From: Polytrichum commune
Taxonomy: Eukaryota > Streptophyta > Polytrichopsida > Polytrichales > Polytrichaceae
Reading direction: 5' to 3'
DNA length: 64,000 nt
Assembly: GCA_950295325.1 (NCBI GenBank)
Contig: OX485805.1
Span: forward strand, 12,310,501 to 12,374,500
Of the stretch, positions 1-11,329 are shown piece after piece. The notes under the pieces are model-generated. The model was given only the letters and a program-made list of their open reading frames with translations, searched no databases and was not told where the DNA came from. Within the stretch, counting starts at the first letter, position 1; each line of letters opens with the position of its first letter. Position numbers and translations under genes: made by a program.

Positions 1-3000
1 GTGGAGAAGCCAGCCACTATATCCTAATCCAGACACTGCTGAAGACATGCTAGTCAAATTGCCTCCAACCCATGCCCGTTCGCCACCTCGCTGCACCCAA
101 ACCATGCCCGTTAACTCTTCATACAAATGACACAATTATCTTAGGCCCTCTTACAATAATTAAAGAAGAAATAGGTTTCCTTCTGACATTTGTAAGATCC
201 ATTTGAAAGCTGAACTATCAACTGAAATATGGTTCAAATATGCAGACAACATACAAGGTAGGGTGAGTCAACACCACTTAATACTTCATAAAAAATTACT
301 GGAAGAGAGTAATAAGAATGATGAACTTAGGAGCTGGATTCTATCGCTCCAGGGAAATCAACACATCTTCAGTGCCCCCAGTACAGGGAGAACTTCTTAG
401 AATTTGAATCATTGAAGCATTGGATCAAAATCCTATTTGTGAGTACCAAAAATCCCCCAAATGTCCAGCACACACTGCTCTACTTGCAATTAGAAAGAAA
501 ATGCATACCAATATGGAAGAGGATCCATCAGAAGAAGAAGCACCATGAGTGTCCAGAAATTGACGCAACCGGCTCAAACTGTCACGCATTCCATGAATGT
601 TGTCAATGCCCAAGAATATCACCTGCTGTCACAATTCCATATCACTATTAGCACAGTGATTTCTTACACTCCTCGCCCAAAACTGGATTCCCATTTCTAT
701 CAGAGGGAGTCTTTCTCCTTGCGACAAACTCTAGGACCTCCATTTCACTTGTCTCAAGCTCTGTGTAGATGCCAAGCAACATTGTTCCAACATTGTATAA
801 TTAGCATAATTTGCATCACTGAAGGGCTTCCTGCTCCAAAAAAATTAGCATCTCATGATCTGGATAAATCCTTTTGTAGATCCAAACCCTTTGATAGCTG
901 GAAGCTTCAAATTAACATAACAATACCCCCCCACTGGCTACGCCCCTATGTAGGCTTGAAATACTGCAAAGCCAAAGGTAAAGGAAGTAAAGCATAGACG
1001 AATGCTACTGTAACCTCTCATGGACAAAGAGCAGAACTGAAATCCTACCTCACACTGTAGGTAGTTGGCAGAAGATTCGGAACCTCCACCTATGGCAACA
1101 TTAGCTAATGCATTTTTTCGAGGTCGAGCATCAGCTATATAAAGCTTCCTGCAACATTGATAAGAAAATTCAAATACCTCCTGTCAGGACAGGCTCATCA
1201 CAGATTTTCAACCGAGCAAGTATCAAAATGCACAGGCTTCTGAAGATCCCTGACCTAGTTGCAAAGCTGTGCAAAAGTGAAGAACGCATACCATCCACAA
1301 CATTACAGAACATCAATGGACTATTCAGAGATTGAGTTTTTCAACATTGCAGGGTGCCAAAGATCAGGCAGAATTTTACATCAGCTTCCTGAAAGTGCAG
1401 GATGAACATACACCATAGGATATAATGCCAACCAGTTGGTTGAGATTACCAAGACTTGCTGTTGAGTATTCAAAATAAAGTAGCCACACTAACCTGCGCT
1501 GCGAGGCTGGACCACAAAGAGCCGCAACAAGCTTCTCATCCGCATTACTGCATGCAACATTCACATCATATAATACACCAGCAGAGGTAGAGACCAACTA
1601 CACCCATATAAACTAAAACTGATAGGTACACACTAATACATCCTTACGTAAATTGCAAGTATAAAATTAAGTCATGCTCGTACATACCTTCGTGAGTTCA
1701 TTGCAAAACCAGTAAATGGCTGGGAAGAGCGAGCAAGGACCGCTCTATTGTCTGCATGAAAGGATCCATTGTCATAAAATAACATGACCACTTGCCATAA
1801 GTCACAAGTATTGAAGATGTGGCTTCAGGGCATTATCGGGAAAGAAATAAGCATCCGATTAATCAACAAACACACACCAGATGCTACCATCAGAAACCAA
1901 GTATGAAGGGCTTACCAGGGTTTTGCCAACATAGATGTGGAAGCCTACCCTTTGAACGGAAGATTGCAGCCTGTTGAACATCCTCATCACTGCAATAAAA
2001 GAATGACACCCCTAAATTGCATTGCTTCCAACAAACAAACAACTCATAGAAGCCAGCAGTAGGTCTCCATAGAACTGACACCTTGATTACAATTTTAGCC
2101 ACAATGCACTCTCAACTTATTGACTTGCATGTGACATTGGCAAACCACAATGCACCAAAACAAAACGTGGTGGGAATTTGGTGTGTACCTGATTGAGGCC
2201 GGCATAACCAGCAATGAGGGATACGTTGGACACACATTGTAATTTGCATTGACTTCAGAAAGGCGCCAAGTATTGCTGCGCCTGAGCTCCTCTCTGTTAC
2301 TCAGACTGGCAGAAGCGGATCCAAATATCATGCGGGAATATTCTGCCCGCAGCCGTTCCCGTGGATCACCACCCGTAAGCGAGTTATTTATGAAGGCAAA
2401 CAAATCCCATAGCCGTGTCCGTCTTGACCGATTACCCAAAGCCACCAGCACATTCTTCCTCTGCAAAATAAGTTTACATTGTGAAATTTTCCAGCCACCT
2501 GGAATAACTTGCACCTATAAACGCAATAAGAATGTGAGTCACAGCAAGGGACTTGAGTACTTGTAGCTGAAGTGTGTGCAAAAGGCTACAGCATGGTACA
2601 GGTGGCACCATCCTATTATTATAGGACTTAACTCCATTCACAGTAATCCTATTCTTTTTGACATTGCAAACATTCCATGAATACCTCAATTTGAAGCAAC
2701 AAAACTTTCAAGAATGTCCAACAACAATGTCAAACAAAAGAATGTGTGAAATCATAAAGAGGTAGACATTGACCTGCTTCGTGTTGGGAATGAACCCAAA
2801 AGTGATTGTACGCAGATCCTTCCCTTCACCCAGCCAATTAAATCAGCAAAAAACCTGCATGTAGGACTAAACCACGTCCTCTAGTGCAGACTACCAGATA
2901 ACAATACATAAACATGACAGAATCTGGGCTACTCAACATACCTCAGAAGTTCGATCTACATTGCATTTAAAAGAGAGTCAGATCAGCTAGAGATTCTATC

Positions 3001-5854
3001 ATACAGCAAGGTGCATAAACAGGTGACATGCTGAAATAGGAATATTCCCAACCAGGATAAATTCTCTGATTGTGTCTGAGCATGTCTCCTTGACCAATTT
3101 CAATATATGGAAATACCAAGATTAAAATATGCAGGATTATGGCTTCACAAGAGGTTGGTTTAAAAATGTACAGGACAGAAGTTTTAAATGGCATAAATTA
3201 CACTACCCTTGCATCATTATTGCAAAAAGAGATGGATGTAATCCCTCAGTCGCATGCTCATAAGTCTACAGAAATATGTACAAGATCGTAAGTAACTCAC
3301 CAACTATTGTAAGCAACTTTGTTGACGGTGAGACTGCAGAGCCTGGGGAAACTTTCTGCACATCAAAGATGTTGCCAACCCTGATGTCATTGCTGACCTG
3401 CAATTTACATCATACATGTTCCTATATAGACTCAAAGAAAAGCATGTGCTCTCCTTATACTGGAGTCAAGGTAATAATACCTACAACTGGATGATTCAGG
3501 TTCAGATCAACAACTAACATGGGCCCTTTGTGAAAACCCTACTTACAAGAGCAATTTACTACCTGCTTAGAGAAACTTTCAATTGTAAGTAGCGGTATTG
3601 TTCCAAGTTGCACTAGCTGTTTTCCACGCCCAACCTGCAATATACACACCCCAATTTTAAAACCGTAAGACCTCTTCAGAATTCCAATCGTACAAGCTCT
3701 GAGACAAACTTGGAAAAAAGGTTAACAATAATCAAAACACTGCAATCCTAAATTAAACCCCCAATACTTTGATCAGGACGATGCAAGAAATGTAGGTGTT
3801 ACCTACCCTAGACGCACAATACATGCCAACATCTCCTAACTAAGCAGAGGGCACTCACACTACATCTGGTTTAACTGTTCCTTCCAAATCTATTAGCCTG
3901 AATTTAGGCTCCATTATTTTAGCATCTTGGAGTGGAACCAATGCATATTGCCCAATCTTTAATAGTAGACATTGCACATTGGACATAACTTGAATCGGGA
4001 GTCTTCCAGGCAGATAAAAACTGCAGAGAGCTAACAGGAGTTTACCAGGAATATAAGCCGGAAATTCGTGACATACAGGGTGCCAGTTACACCCAAGTTT
4101 ACCAGCAACACTCCCTGGCTCTGTTCAACCATTCCAGATAATTGAGAATCCTTACTGAGTACTAACTCCTTACTGATTGCAACTCTCACAAAGGGCGCCA
4201 GACATTCTAAGATCATGTTCCAATCTACAAAGTATCCACAAGAACTCAAGGGAATCATGGAACCTGCAATTAAGTGTGATTGAGTCATCCCGTTTCCAAG
4301 GACAGTGTGAAACATGGCTGTGCAACAGATATATTTGCCTGTATGATGTGCATGCAGAATCCTCACAAAGATCCTGATTTCTTGGCATTCAATAGCACTC
4401 TGTTTGCAAATTCAATCCATCCACATCACCTCATGGAAGAACCACAATTTACAACCACTGAATAAAGTTACTGACCTCTTCAATCACCAACTCCGCCGTG
4501 AGGAGAAAGCTATCCCCACTCTGAGTCATGGACCTTCCCATAGGCTGCAATCCAATCCCCCACCAACACTCAGTTGCCATAAATTCCCAACTTGATTGCA
4601 AAAATCACAGCAACAAGCTCAAGAATCTGAATTGTCAAACCCTAGACACACCGCTTGTGAAACCCTCGACATTGCCCTCCCTACAGGAGGCAATCCAAAC
4701 CCCATTGTCATTCAATGGCCACAAATTGCCAACCTAATTGCCAAACACAAGCTCATCAATTTCACAAAGACCTTCCTCTAAGCTGCAACCCAAAACCCAT
4801 TCGCTCAGTTGCCACAAATGGCCAGACTAATTGGCAAAAATAAGCTTATCAATTTCACATGGCCCTCCCTCTAAGCTCCAACCCAAACCCCATCGTCACC
4901 CAATTGCCACAAATGTCCAAACTAATTGGCAAACACAAGCTCATCAATTTTGCATGGACCTTCCTCCAAGCTGCAATCCAAACCCCATCGTCACTCAATT
5001 GCCACAAATTGCTGACCTAATTGTCCAAAAAATAGCTCATTGATCTTGCATGGACCTCCCTCCAAGCTGCAATCCAAACCCCATCGTCACTCAATTACCA
5101 CAAATTGCCCACCCATTGCCACCACATGCTCGTCAATTTTGCGTGGACCTCCCTCTAAGCTGCAATCCAAACCCCATCGTCACTCAATTGCCACAAATTG
5201 CTGACCTAATTGTCCAAAAAATAGCTCATTAATTTTGCATGGGCCTCCCTCTACGCTGCAATCCAAACCCCCTCCTCACTCAATTGCCACAAATCCCAGA
5301 CCAGAATTACAACACCAACAAAGAACCCCAAAATTTCAAACCACCAGACCACTAAGTGCACCAATTGCACCCCCGCCCCCCCCCCCCAACACACACACAC
5401 AAAAATTATTCACTCAATTGCCCCAAATTCCTGACCAAATTGCAACACCAACAAGAAACCCCAATAAATTCAAACCACCATTCAAACCCCATTCCTCACT
5501 CAATTGCTACAAATCCCTAATCAGATTGCACTACCACAACCACAAGCTCGTGAATCTGAATTGCCAAGCCCCGTCCTCACTCAATTGGCCTGATTGCAAC
5601 AAAAACCTCATCAAACCCTTCCAGAACGACCCTCGTCGAACCCTAAAGCACCAATCCCATTTCCCCATGCGGCAATCCAAACCCCATCCTCATCCTTAAT
5701 TTAATTGCCTTACTTTAACATTTGCAACACAAGAGCCTTGCAGAATACAAATGAACGAGACCCTAAACGCACCAATTGTGAAGAAACCTTCGAGAAGCCC
5801 AGGAGAGATGGGGAGCGTGCCTTCTGCTGATGCTTCGGTTGCTGTTGCTGCTGC

Positions 5855-5889
<35 letters not shown>

Positions 5890-5985
5890 ATGCTGCTGGT
5901 CACGGCTGCCCACGTTGACGGGAGTCCATTCAAAGGGCCCGTCCATCCAGCTCTCGCCCGTGTCCATGGCATGCCAGCCGACCAT
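1..5985 (-). CDS. MTM: Myotubularin-type phosphoinositide 3-phosphatase, N-terminal part (3' end outside the window)
   Basis: Myotubularins remove the 3-phosphate from PI3P and PI(3,5)P2 on endomembranes. Exons read on the minus strand: 5788-5985, 4046-4150, 3563-3634, 3301-3397, 2774-2823, 2189-2460, 1916-1989, 1688-1751, 1494-1547, 1049-1148, 509-622 and 1-90. They sum to exactly 430 codons with matching phases. Exon 1 encodes an acidic start with WMDGPFEWTPV and a glutamine tract. Exon 2 carries the GRAM/PH-G core (GTLYVTNFRLIFL), followed by LGTIPLLTIESFSK. Later exons hold RRTRLWDLFAF, the segment ending LARSSQPFTGFAMNSR, NADEKLVAALC, KLYIADARPRKNALAN and FLGIDNIHGMRDSLSRLR, all typical of the myotubularin phosphatase domain. 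The CX5R catalytic loop should lie in the next exon, left of position 1, so activity cannot be judged. The acceptor of the 2774-2823 exon (AAG) and the start of the GRAM exon are the least certain joins. A second in-frame Met, six codons in, could also be the start. Confidence 0.9.
4520..5700. repeat. Minisatellite, about 95 bp unit, in myotubularin intron 1
   Basis: On the plus strand a block like GGACCTCCCTCTAAGCTGCA, followed by a CCCCATCGTCACTCAATTGC block, recurs at about 4528, 4668, 4768, 4858, 4953, 5049, 5140 and 5237, and more weakly to about 5668. Spacing is 91-100 bp over most of the array. The repeats are C-rich on the plus strand and contain short open frames that I regard as by-products of the repeat. 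The segment near 4638 also resembles the exon 1-intron 1 junction near 5758-5795. Confidence 0.85.
5788..5985 (-). other. First coding exon of the myotubularin gene with polyglutamine tract
   Basis: This exon is 66 codons long. Its second half is a near-pure CAG/CAA run (about 17 consecutive Gln, plus a flanking QQHH and a KHQQK tail) at about 5820-5900. The exon ends on TCG AAG before a gtttct donor, in phase 0 with the GRAM exon at 4150. Another in-frame donor, gtgcgt, lies 15 nt further on. The Gln tract precedes the lipid-binding GRAM domain and is probably disordered. Confidence 0.7.
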
Positions 5986-7568
5986 GGTGGGTGCCCTTAA
6001 ACAAAATCCAACCTCTCCGTCCGTCCGTCACCAATCCGGCTGCGACATCCACGACTTCTTCATCAATGGCGGACCAAATCAAAGCTATGCTGCATCGACA
6101 ATCATCCTCGAGAACCGTGCCCCTTCCCCTTGCTCTTCCTCCTCTTTCTCTCCCTCGTCCTCGTTCTACGTTACGCTTAAGCTAAGGGTGCTTCTCTCTT
6201 GGTTCTTCCGATGTGTATACTTTGGCTTTGCTTTGCGTTTGCCCTTTGGCCTCTGCGGTGCGAGGATTTGCGTAAGTGCTAACGTGCACCTGACCTTGCC
6301 TGCCCGCTGGACGGGTGGGTGACTGGCAAGACAAGGCAGGCCAACTTTATTACACAGAGGATCTTGTTGCCAATCCCATATGCCTCTTTATATGAGCCCT
6401 ACATGTGGATCTTGGTCTAGGGTTAGGATGTGGGGGGAGGGGGGGTTTGTTTTTGCGTGCAAAACCCATGGAATCACGATCATCGTTTATGATAAGGTAG
6501 GTATGGTGGACCCACTTTGGCTTATGCGGTTGCGAGGCCGGGTTTTCTCGAACTTATGTAATGTTTTTTCCTTTCTTTTCTTTGTGTTTTAAATCTTCTT
6601 TTTGACTTCCAAGAATTTTGATTTGTTGAAGGTGTTGTTATTGTCTCAACCGTAGATTTTATTAAGGTCGAACATCATAAACATAACATTACTCGGTCGG
6701 TGTAGTTGAATAGTTTTGTGGGACCCAACATGATCGGTTTATATTTCAACACGATACATTGAGGTTCGAATCACAGGGGGGCCACGTCAATTTGGATCAT
6801 GAGCGGTCCCAAGGCCCCCACGCATTTCTGTGTCGGCATTTGGTAGAAATAGATGTGTTGTTTGCAATGTTAGTCTATTGGCCTTGCCTAGTTTATTAAT
6901 CAGCCAACACCAACACAACCAAGTTGTTTGAGATAATTCGCAAACCTAAATCAAGGCCATACCATTTTTCCTCATAAATTTTGGAGCTCGTATGAATATT
7001 ACTATTCAATAGCGAAATGAAGATCCTTTTCCATATGAAATGGTCATGTAGGTCTCTTCATTTTTCTTGATAGTTTGACCTGGAATACCAAACAAAATTT
7101 GAGCACATAGTCCAATCCATTTTAAGCACATGTCTATTTGGTACATGCTCTTAGATCCACATTTAACCACACGCGCACTTCATTCTAGGTGTCCAATTAA
7201 GATAAGTGGCCAAATTGAGCATGCCTACTTTAGTTGCTTAATAATGTTATGGTATTGATATAAGGCCAATATTTGGTACAACAAAATAAACAAATATAAT
7301 GATAATAAATAAAATGCCCACTTGTCAAGGTGATGATGCTTAGAGGAAAACAACGTTAGTTTGTTTAAGCCCATAAGTGCATTGGAGGCATGCTGAAGAG
7401 TTGGAGGGGGGGGGGTAAATCAGGGGTTCCAGGTTGGATCAAATATGTATTATACAATATGATACAAAGATGTTGCCCCTATTGTGGACAAGTAATGGGG
7501 ATGTGCGGGGGACATGTTAAAGATTCCATAAATTTTTACTTAATATTTAAAATACAAATAAATAAACA

Positions 7569-7570
7569 CA

Positions 7571-7610
<40 letters not shown>
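7569..7610. repeat. (CA)n microsatellite
   Basis: About 20 CA units in intergenic DNA, flanked by AT-rich sequence. It could be polymorphic. No functional claim. Confidence 0.9.
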
Positions 7611-7611
<1 letters not shown>

Positions 7612-10576
7612 CCATGGATTGCTTGCTTAAAGTTCACTTTGCAATTCTTTACCTATGGGCATGTAAAGTACATGCCCATATTACTTGAGATTAAATTACG
7701 ACAATATATCAATCATAGCATTACTAAGCATCTATATGATGGTCTCTTGTATAAGAAAGAGGTTAAAAAACCTATGACGACTTATAGTTTCTTATTGAAA
7801 AGTTTGTGACAATACACATCCTAAGTGCTTCTCATAAAGGGGGGAGGGTTCCACAATTAAAGGGGAGTTATGCTTAGGAAATGTTCAATGTCATGATGTT
7901 TGAGTCCATGTTCCCATTTGTTCCTTAAAGGTTTTCAACAACAAAAAATGAGGTGTTTGGGGAACATCATAAGGGCCATCAAAACCCATATCCCAATTGT
8001 TCTTTATTTTGTATTGAATGTTAGAATTACGAGTTTTCCACCATCTCCTTCAAAATTTGGTGGCTTACATGTGAATGCCAAATGGACTTTGGGATGCGAT
8101 CCATTTGCCCCTTATCACTCATGCACCCATGGATTCTTGTTTTTATCACAACGGGGTCCTCGTTTCCAAACATCCATGACCCTTCTCCAAGAATGGGGTG
8201 GGCCACAAGGTCCAAAGTTCCTCGATTGGGGAACATGTGATAGCCCAATGTGTCCTCTTCCTTAGGGCATGACTTGGAGATCATCTTACCAAAATCAAAG
8301 TCTTCTTGGAAGAGACACGATGTTAATCGAGGGTTGGCATGAATAATAATCGATGCTTCATTATATAGGGAACTTGAACATGTATACCTATAAAACCAAC
8401 ACATGTTTATAAAGCTTAGCCATGTGCCAAATGTTCTAAGTGTATCTTCTTCTTCTTCTTGTGTGCGTGTTTTATTATGGTTTTGTTTGGGGGGGGGGGG
8501 GCACATATGAGTGGATGATCAAAGACCACAACACTCTAAGGAGAATCAAACACTCCACCTTATCAGTCGGCCAATCAAAAGGCTCAACTATGATAGACAA
8601 CCTTTATTTGGTTATATGTCTTGATTGGACACCTATATTTAAGTGCTATGTGGCTAGGTATAGCTCTAACAATGGATGCCGAGAAGACACGTGTCTAAAA
8701 GAGATTGGACTAGATGCTCAAATATGAAAAAATGTTCATAAATTCTTCTTTTGGGGGGGGGGGGAGGAGGGGGCGTGGGAGAATCTATATGATCGTCTAA
8801 TGACCATTTTATATCACATTGAGAATGAATAAATGATTCATATGAGCTCCAAAAAATCATGAGAAAAGCTACAAATCCATGTGACCTTGATCTGGATTTG
8901 CTAATCATCTTGCACAAATTACATGTTTCGTATTCTTGGAGAAGTGGGCTAGTCATAAAAATGGAAACAAATTGAGACCCATCTACATACCTTACTTGCC
9001 TCTTATATGAGTGGTGTTTTTCTCTTGAAAATTGGGAGGGCCTTGGAGGCCACAAGGACGCCAACTTGCTTCAAAGTTTGCTCAATGTGAGTGATTGTAA
9101 TTTTGGAGTGAAGGTGTTTGGTATCTAATAGTGTTAGGCCCCACAGGCAATTAGTCCACAATGATTATGGTGGCACCCAACACTTGTTTTGATCAATCAT
9201 CTGGACCACTTTATGTTGTATTTTGCTAGTTGGAGGAGAGGCATTGCGTAAGGTAAATGTGCAAAGTGACATGCCTAAGTCGGTTACTTATCTTAACCAA
9301 ACCTATATATCGAGTGGAGTGTGGATCTAAGAACGGACACCCAAAAGATACGTGTTTAGAATATGTCATACTACCATAATACTAATCGACATGTAAAGAG
9401 TGCTCCTAATTCCAATTCCGGAGATAGGACATAAAGCTTGCACAAGTGGTTCCATGGTTACGAGGGGAGCTAGGCATGAGCTGAAGTCTTTATGAAGGTT
9501 TTCATGGAGGCTCTAACAAAATATTATTGGTTCGATGTCAAGGATGATGGATAGTTGCCCTTTGACATCTTCCTATGGAACACATATTGAGAAAGAATAT
9601 GGGTGGAAGGGGGAGATCCAAAGTGCATAATACTATCTAGATACATGGGCCCTACAATGTTGATTAATGTCATTTTGTGGTCAAAATATGATAATCATTT
9701 CAAGTTTAACTCGATGTAATTGGGAAGGGGTGGGTGGGTTGAGGAGGGGGCTACATGGTCATTTTAAGACTCTGACATTTTCGACTTTGGAGAGTCATAT
9801 TAACAAATGGGAGATCAAAATATTCAATAAGTTATCTAATACCATGCCCACACTAGGACCATCGACCGGCCCAAAGCAGTGGGAGAGTTTTCATCTCGAT
9901 AAGAGTTATTGTCTTGCATGCAGTGAAGTGAACAAATGAATTTACAATACATTATATTTAGTGACGTTATTGTGAATTGGACAAAAAATCCTCATTGACA
10001 GTAGTAAATTTTGGAAAGAAGTGACCTTTCCCTATCTACAAGGACTCATGTTGTTGCCAAGAAGTGGCGAATGACCCTTAGTGTGGCCATGGTTTATCTA
10101 TATAATCGAAGTTGAGGATCAAGACAAACAACCAACAAAACTTTAACCATTTAAGACACGTTTACCTTGTCCCAATAGAAAATGGGAAAAGAAAAAGAAG
10201 AAGACTATCACCATGATGGTAAACTATTCCAAGGGCAAACGGAGTGAGACGCAAAGGAGAGAATGAATGAATGAATGAATGGCAGGCTTCCCTCCCTCCC
10301 TTGGCCGGATAAGGCTTCAATTTCGAAAGATTTCCATCAATCTCATCAGAATCCAACTTAAACTCTGCACCACCACAATCTCAACAGCTTCACTCACAGC
10401 ATGAGATTGAGCCGCAGGAACCCACTTTGTGCAGATTGAGGCTGAAAAATAAGGAGGAAGATCGAGTCTATCGCAAGTTGAAGAAGAAGGGAAAAAGAAG
10501 AGAAAGAGAAAGAGATGGAGGGTGAGGTTGAAGGTGAGGACTGATACAGAGGAGATTTAGCAGCAGGAGATTTATG

Positions 10577-11310
10577 GAGGCAACCTTGGGGACGTGTGGG
10601 TTGGGGAGAACGACGTTGACAGCGAGGGGGGTTTGGGTATTGAGGCAGAGGAGATTGAGAATCACTTGGGGAATTGGGGAGAAGCAGAACAGTGGGCGAG
10701 GCTCACGAGGTGGAGATTGAGGCAACCTTGGGAGAACGACATTGCCAGTGAGTGGATATTGGGGATTGAGGCAAGGGAGATTGAGAGAAGCATTTTGGGA
10801 ATTCGGGAAGGAATAGGAAAGTGGGTTAGGGTTAGGATGTGGAGATTGACGGGAAGAGGAAGAGATTGAGGCAACCTTGGGAGTACGACAGTGACAGCGA
10901 GTGGATATTGGGTATTGAGGCAAGGAAGATTTAGAGAAGCATTTTGGGAATTCGGGGAGAAGCAGATAAGTGGGTGAGGGTTAGGAGGTGGAGATTGAGG
11001 CAACCTTGGGAGAACGATATTGACAGCGAGTGGATATTGGTGGTTGAGGTACGGGAGATTGAGAGGGGCATTTCGGGATTTTTGGGAGAAGTAGAAAAAG
11101 TGGGCTAGGGTTAGGAGGTGGAGATTGAGGGGAAGAGGAGATTGAGGCAACCTTGGGAGAACGACATTGGCAGCGAGGGGAGATTGGGCATTGAGACAAG
11201 GGAGATCGAGAAAAGCAATTTGGGAATTTGGGGAGAAGCAGAAAAGTGGGTGACGGTTAGGAGGTGGAGATTGAGGGAAAGAGGAGGAGATTGAGGCAAC
11301 CCTAGGATCG
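10577..11310. repeat. Tandem array, about 130-150 bp unit, directly upstream of the THF1-A start codon
   Basis: The block GAGGCAACCTTGGGAGAACG recurs at about 10577, 10719, 10868, 10997, 11144 and, diverged, 11293. Each is followed by a GTGGATATTGGG-like block and a TTTTGGGAATTCGGG-like block. The last unit runs to within about 20 bp of the ATG at 11330, so the array occupies the promoter or 5' leader of THF1-A. The strand is purine-rich. Long open frames across it on the minus strand are a by-product of the repeat. Confidence 0.85.
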
Positions 11311-11329
11311 GGGGTTGGGAAGGGGAGCG

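Larger units (their letters stand above)
5986..11329. other. Intergenic region between myotubularin and THF1 copy A
   Basis: No supported gene. The first 200 bases are CT-rich and GC-richer (6110-6170) and probably hold the myotubularin promoter and leader. From about 6600 to 10100 the DNA is AT-rich and shows homopolymer G runs (8488-8500, 8752-8763), a (CA)n microsatellite, and degenerate look-alike blocks such as those near 8690 and 9335 (both contain acacgtgt/atacgtgt inside a similar context). These probably derive from decayed mobile DNA. Open frames at 7900-8265 and 8027-8506 overlap on opposite strands and match nothing I recognise. 10262-10281 is a (GAAT)n run. Confidence 0.6.

Noticed and set aside
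4404-5699. Plus-strand frames with repeated CNPNPIVTQLPQIA-type sequence
   Set aside because: They are translations of the about 95 bp minisatellite inside the myotubularin intron and lie antisense to the gene.
7900-8506. Overlapping open frames on both strands (121 and 159 aa)
   Set aside because: They are mutually antisense, resemble no family I know, and sit in repeat-rich AT DNA without splice or promoter context.
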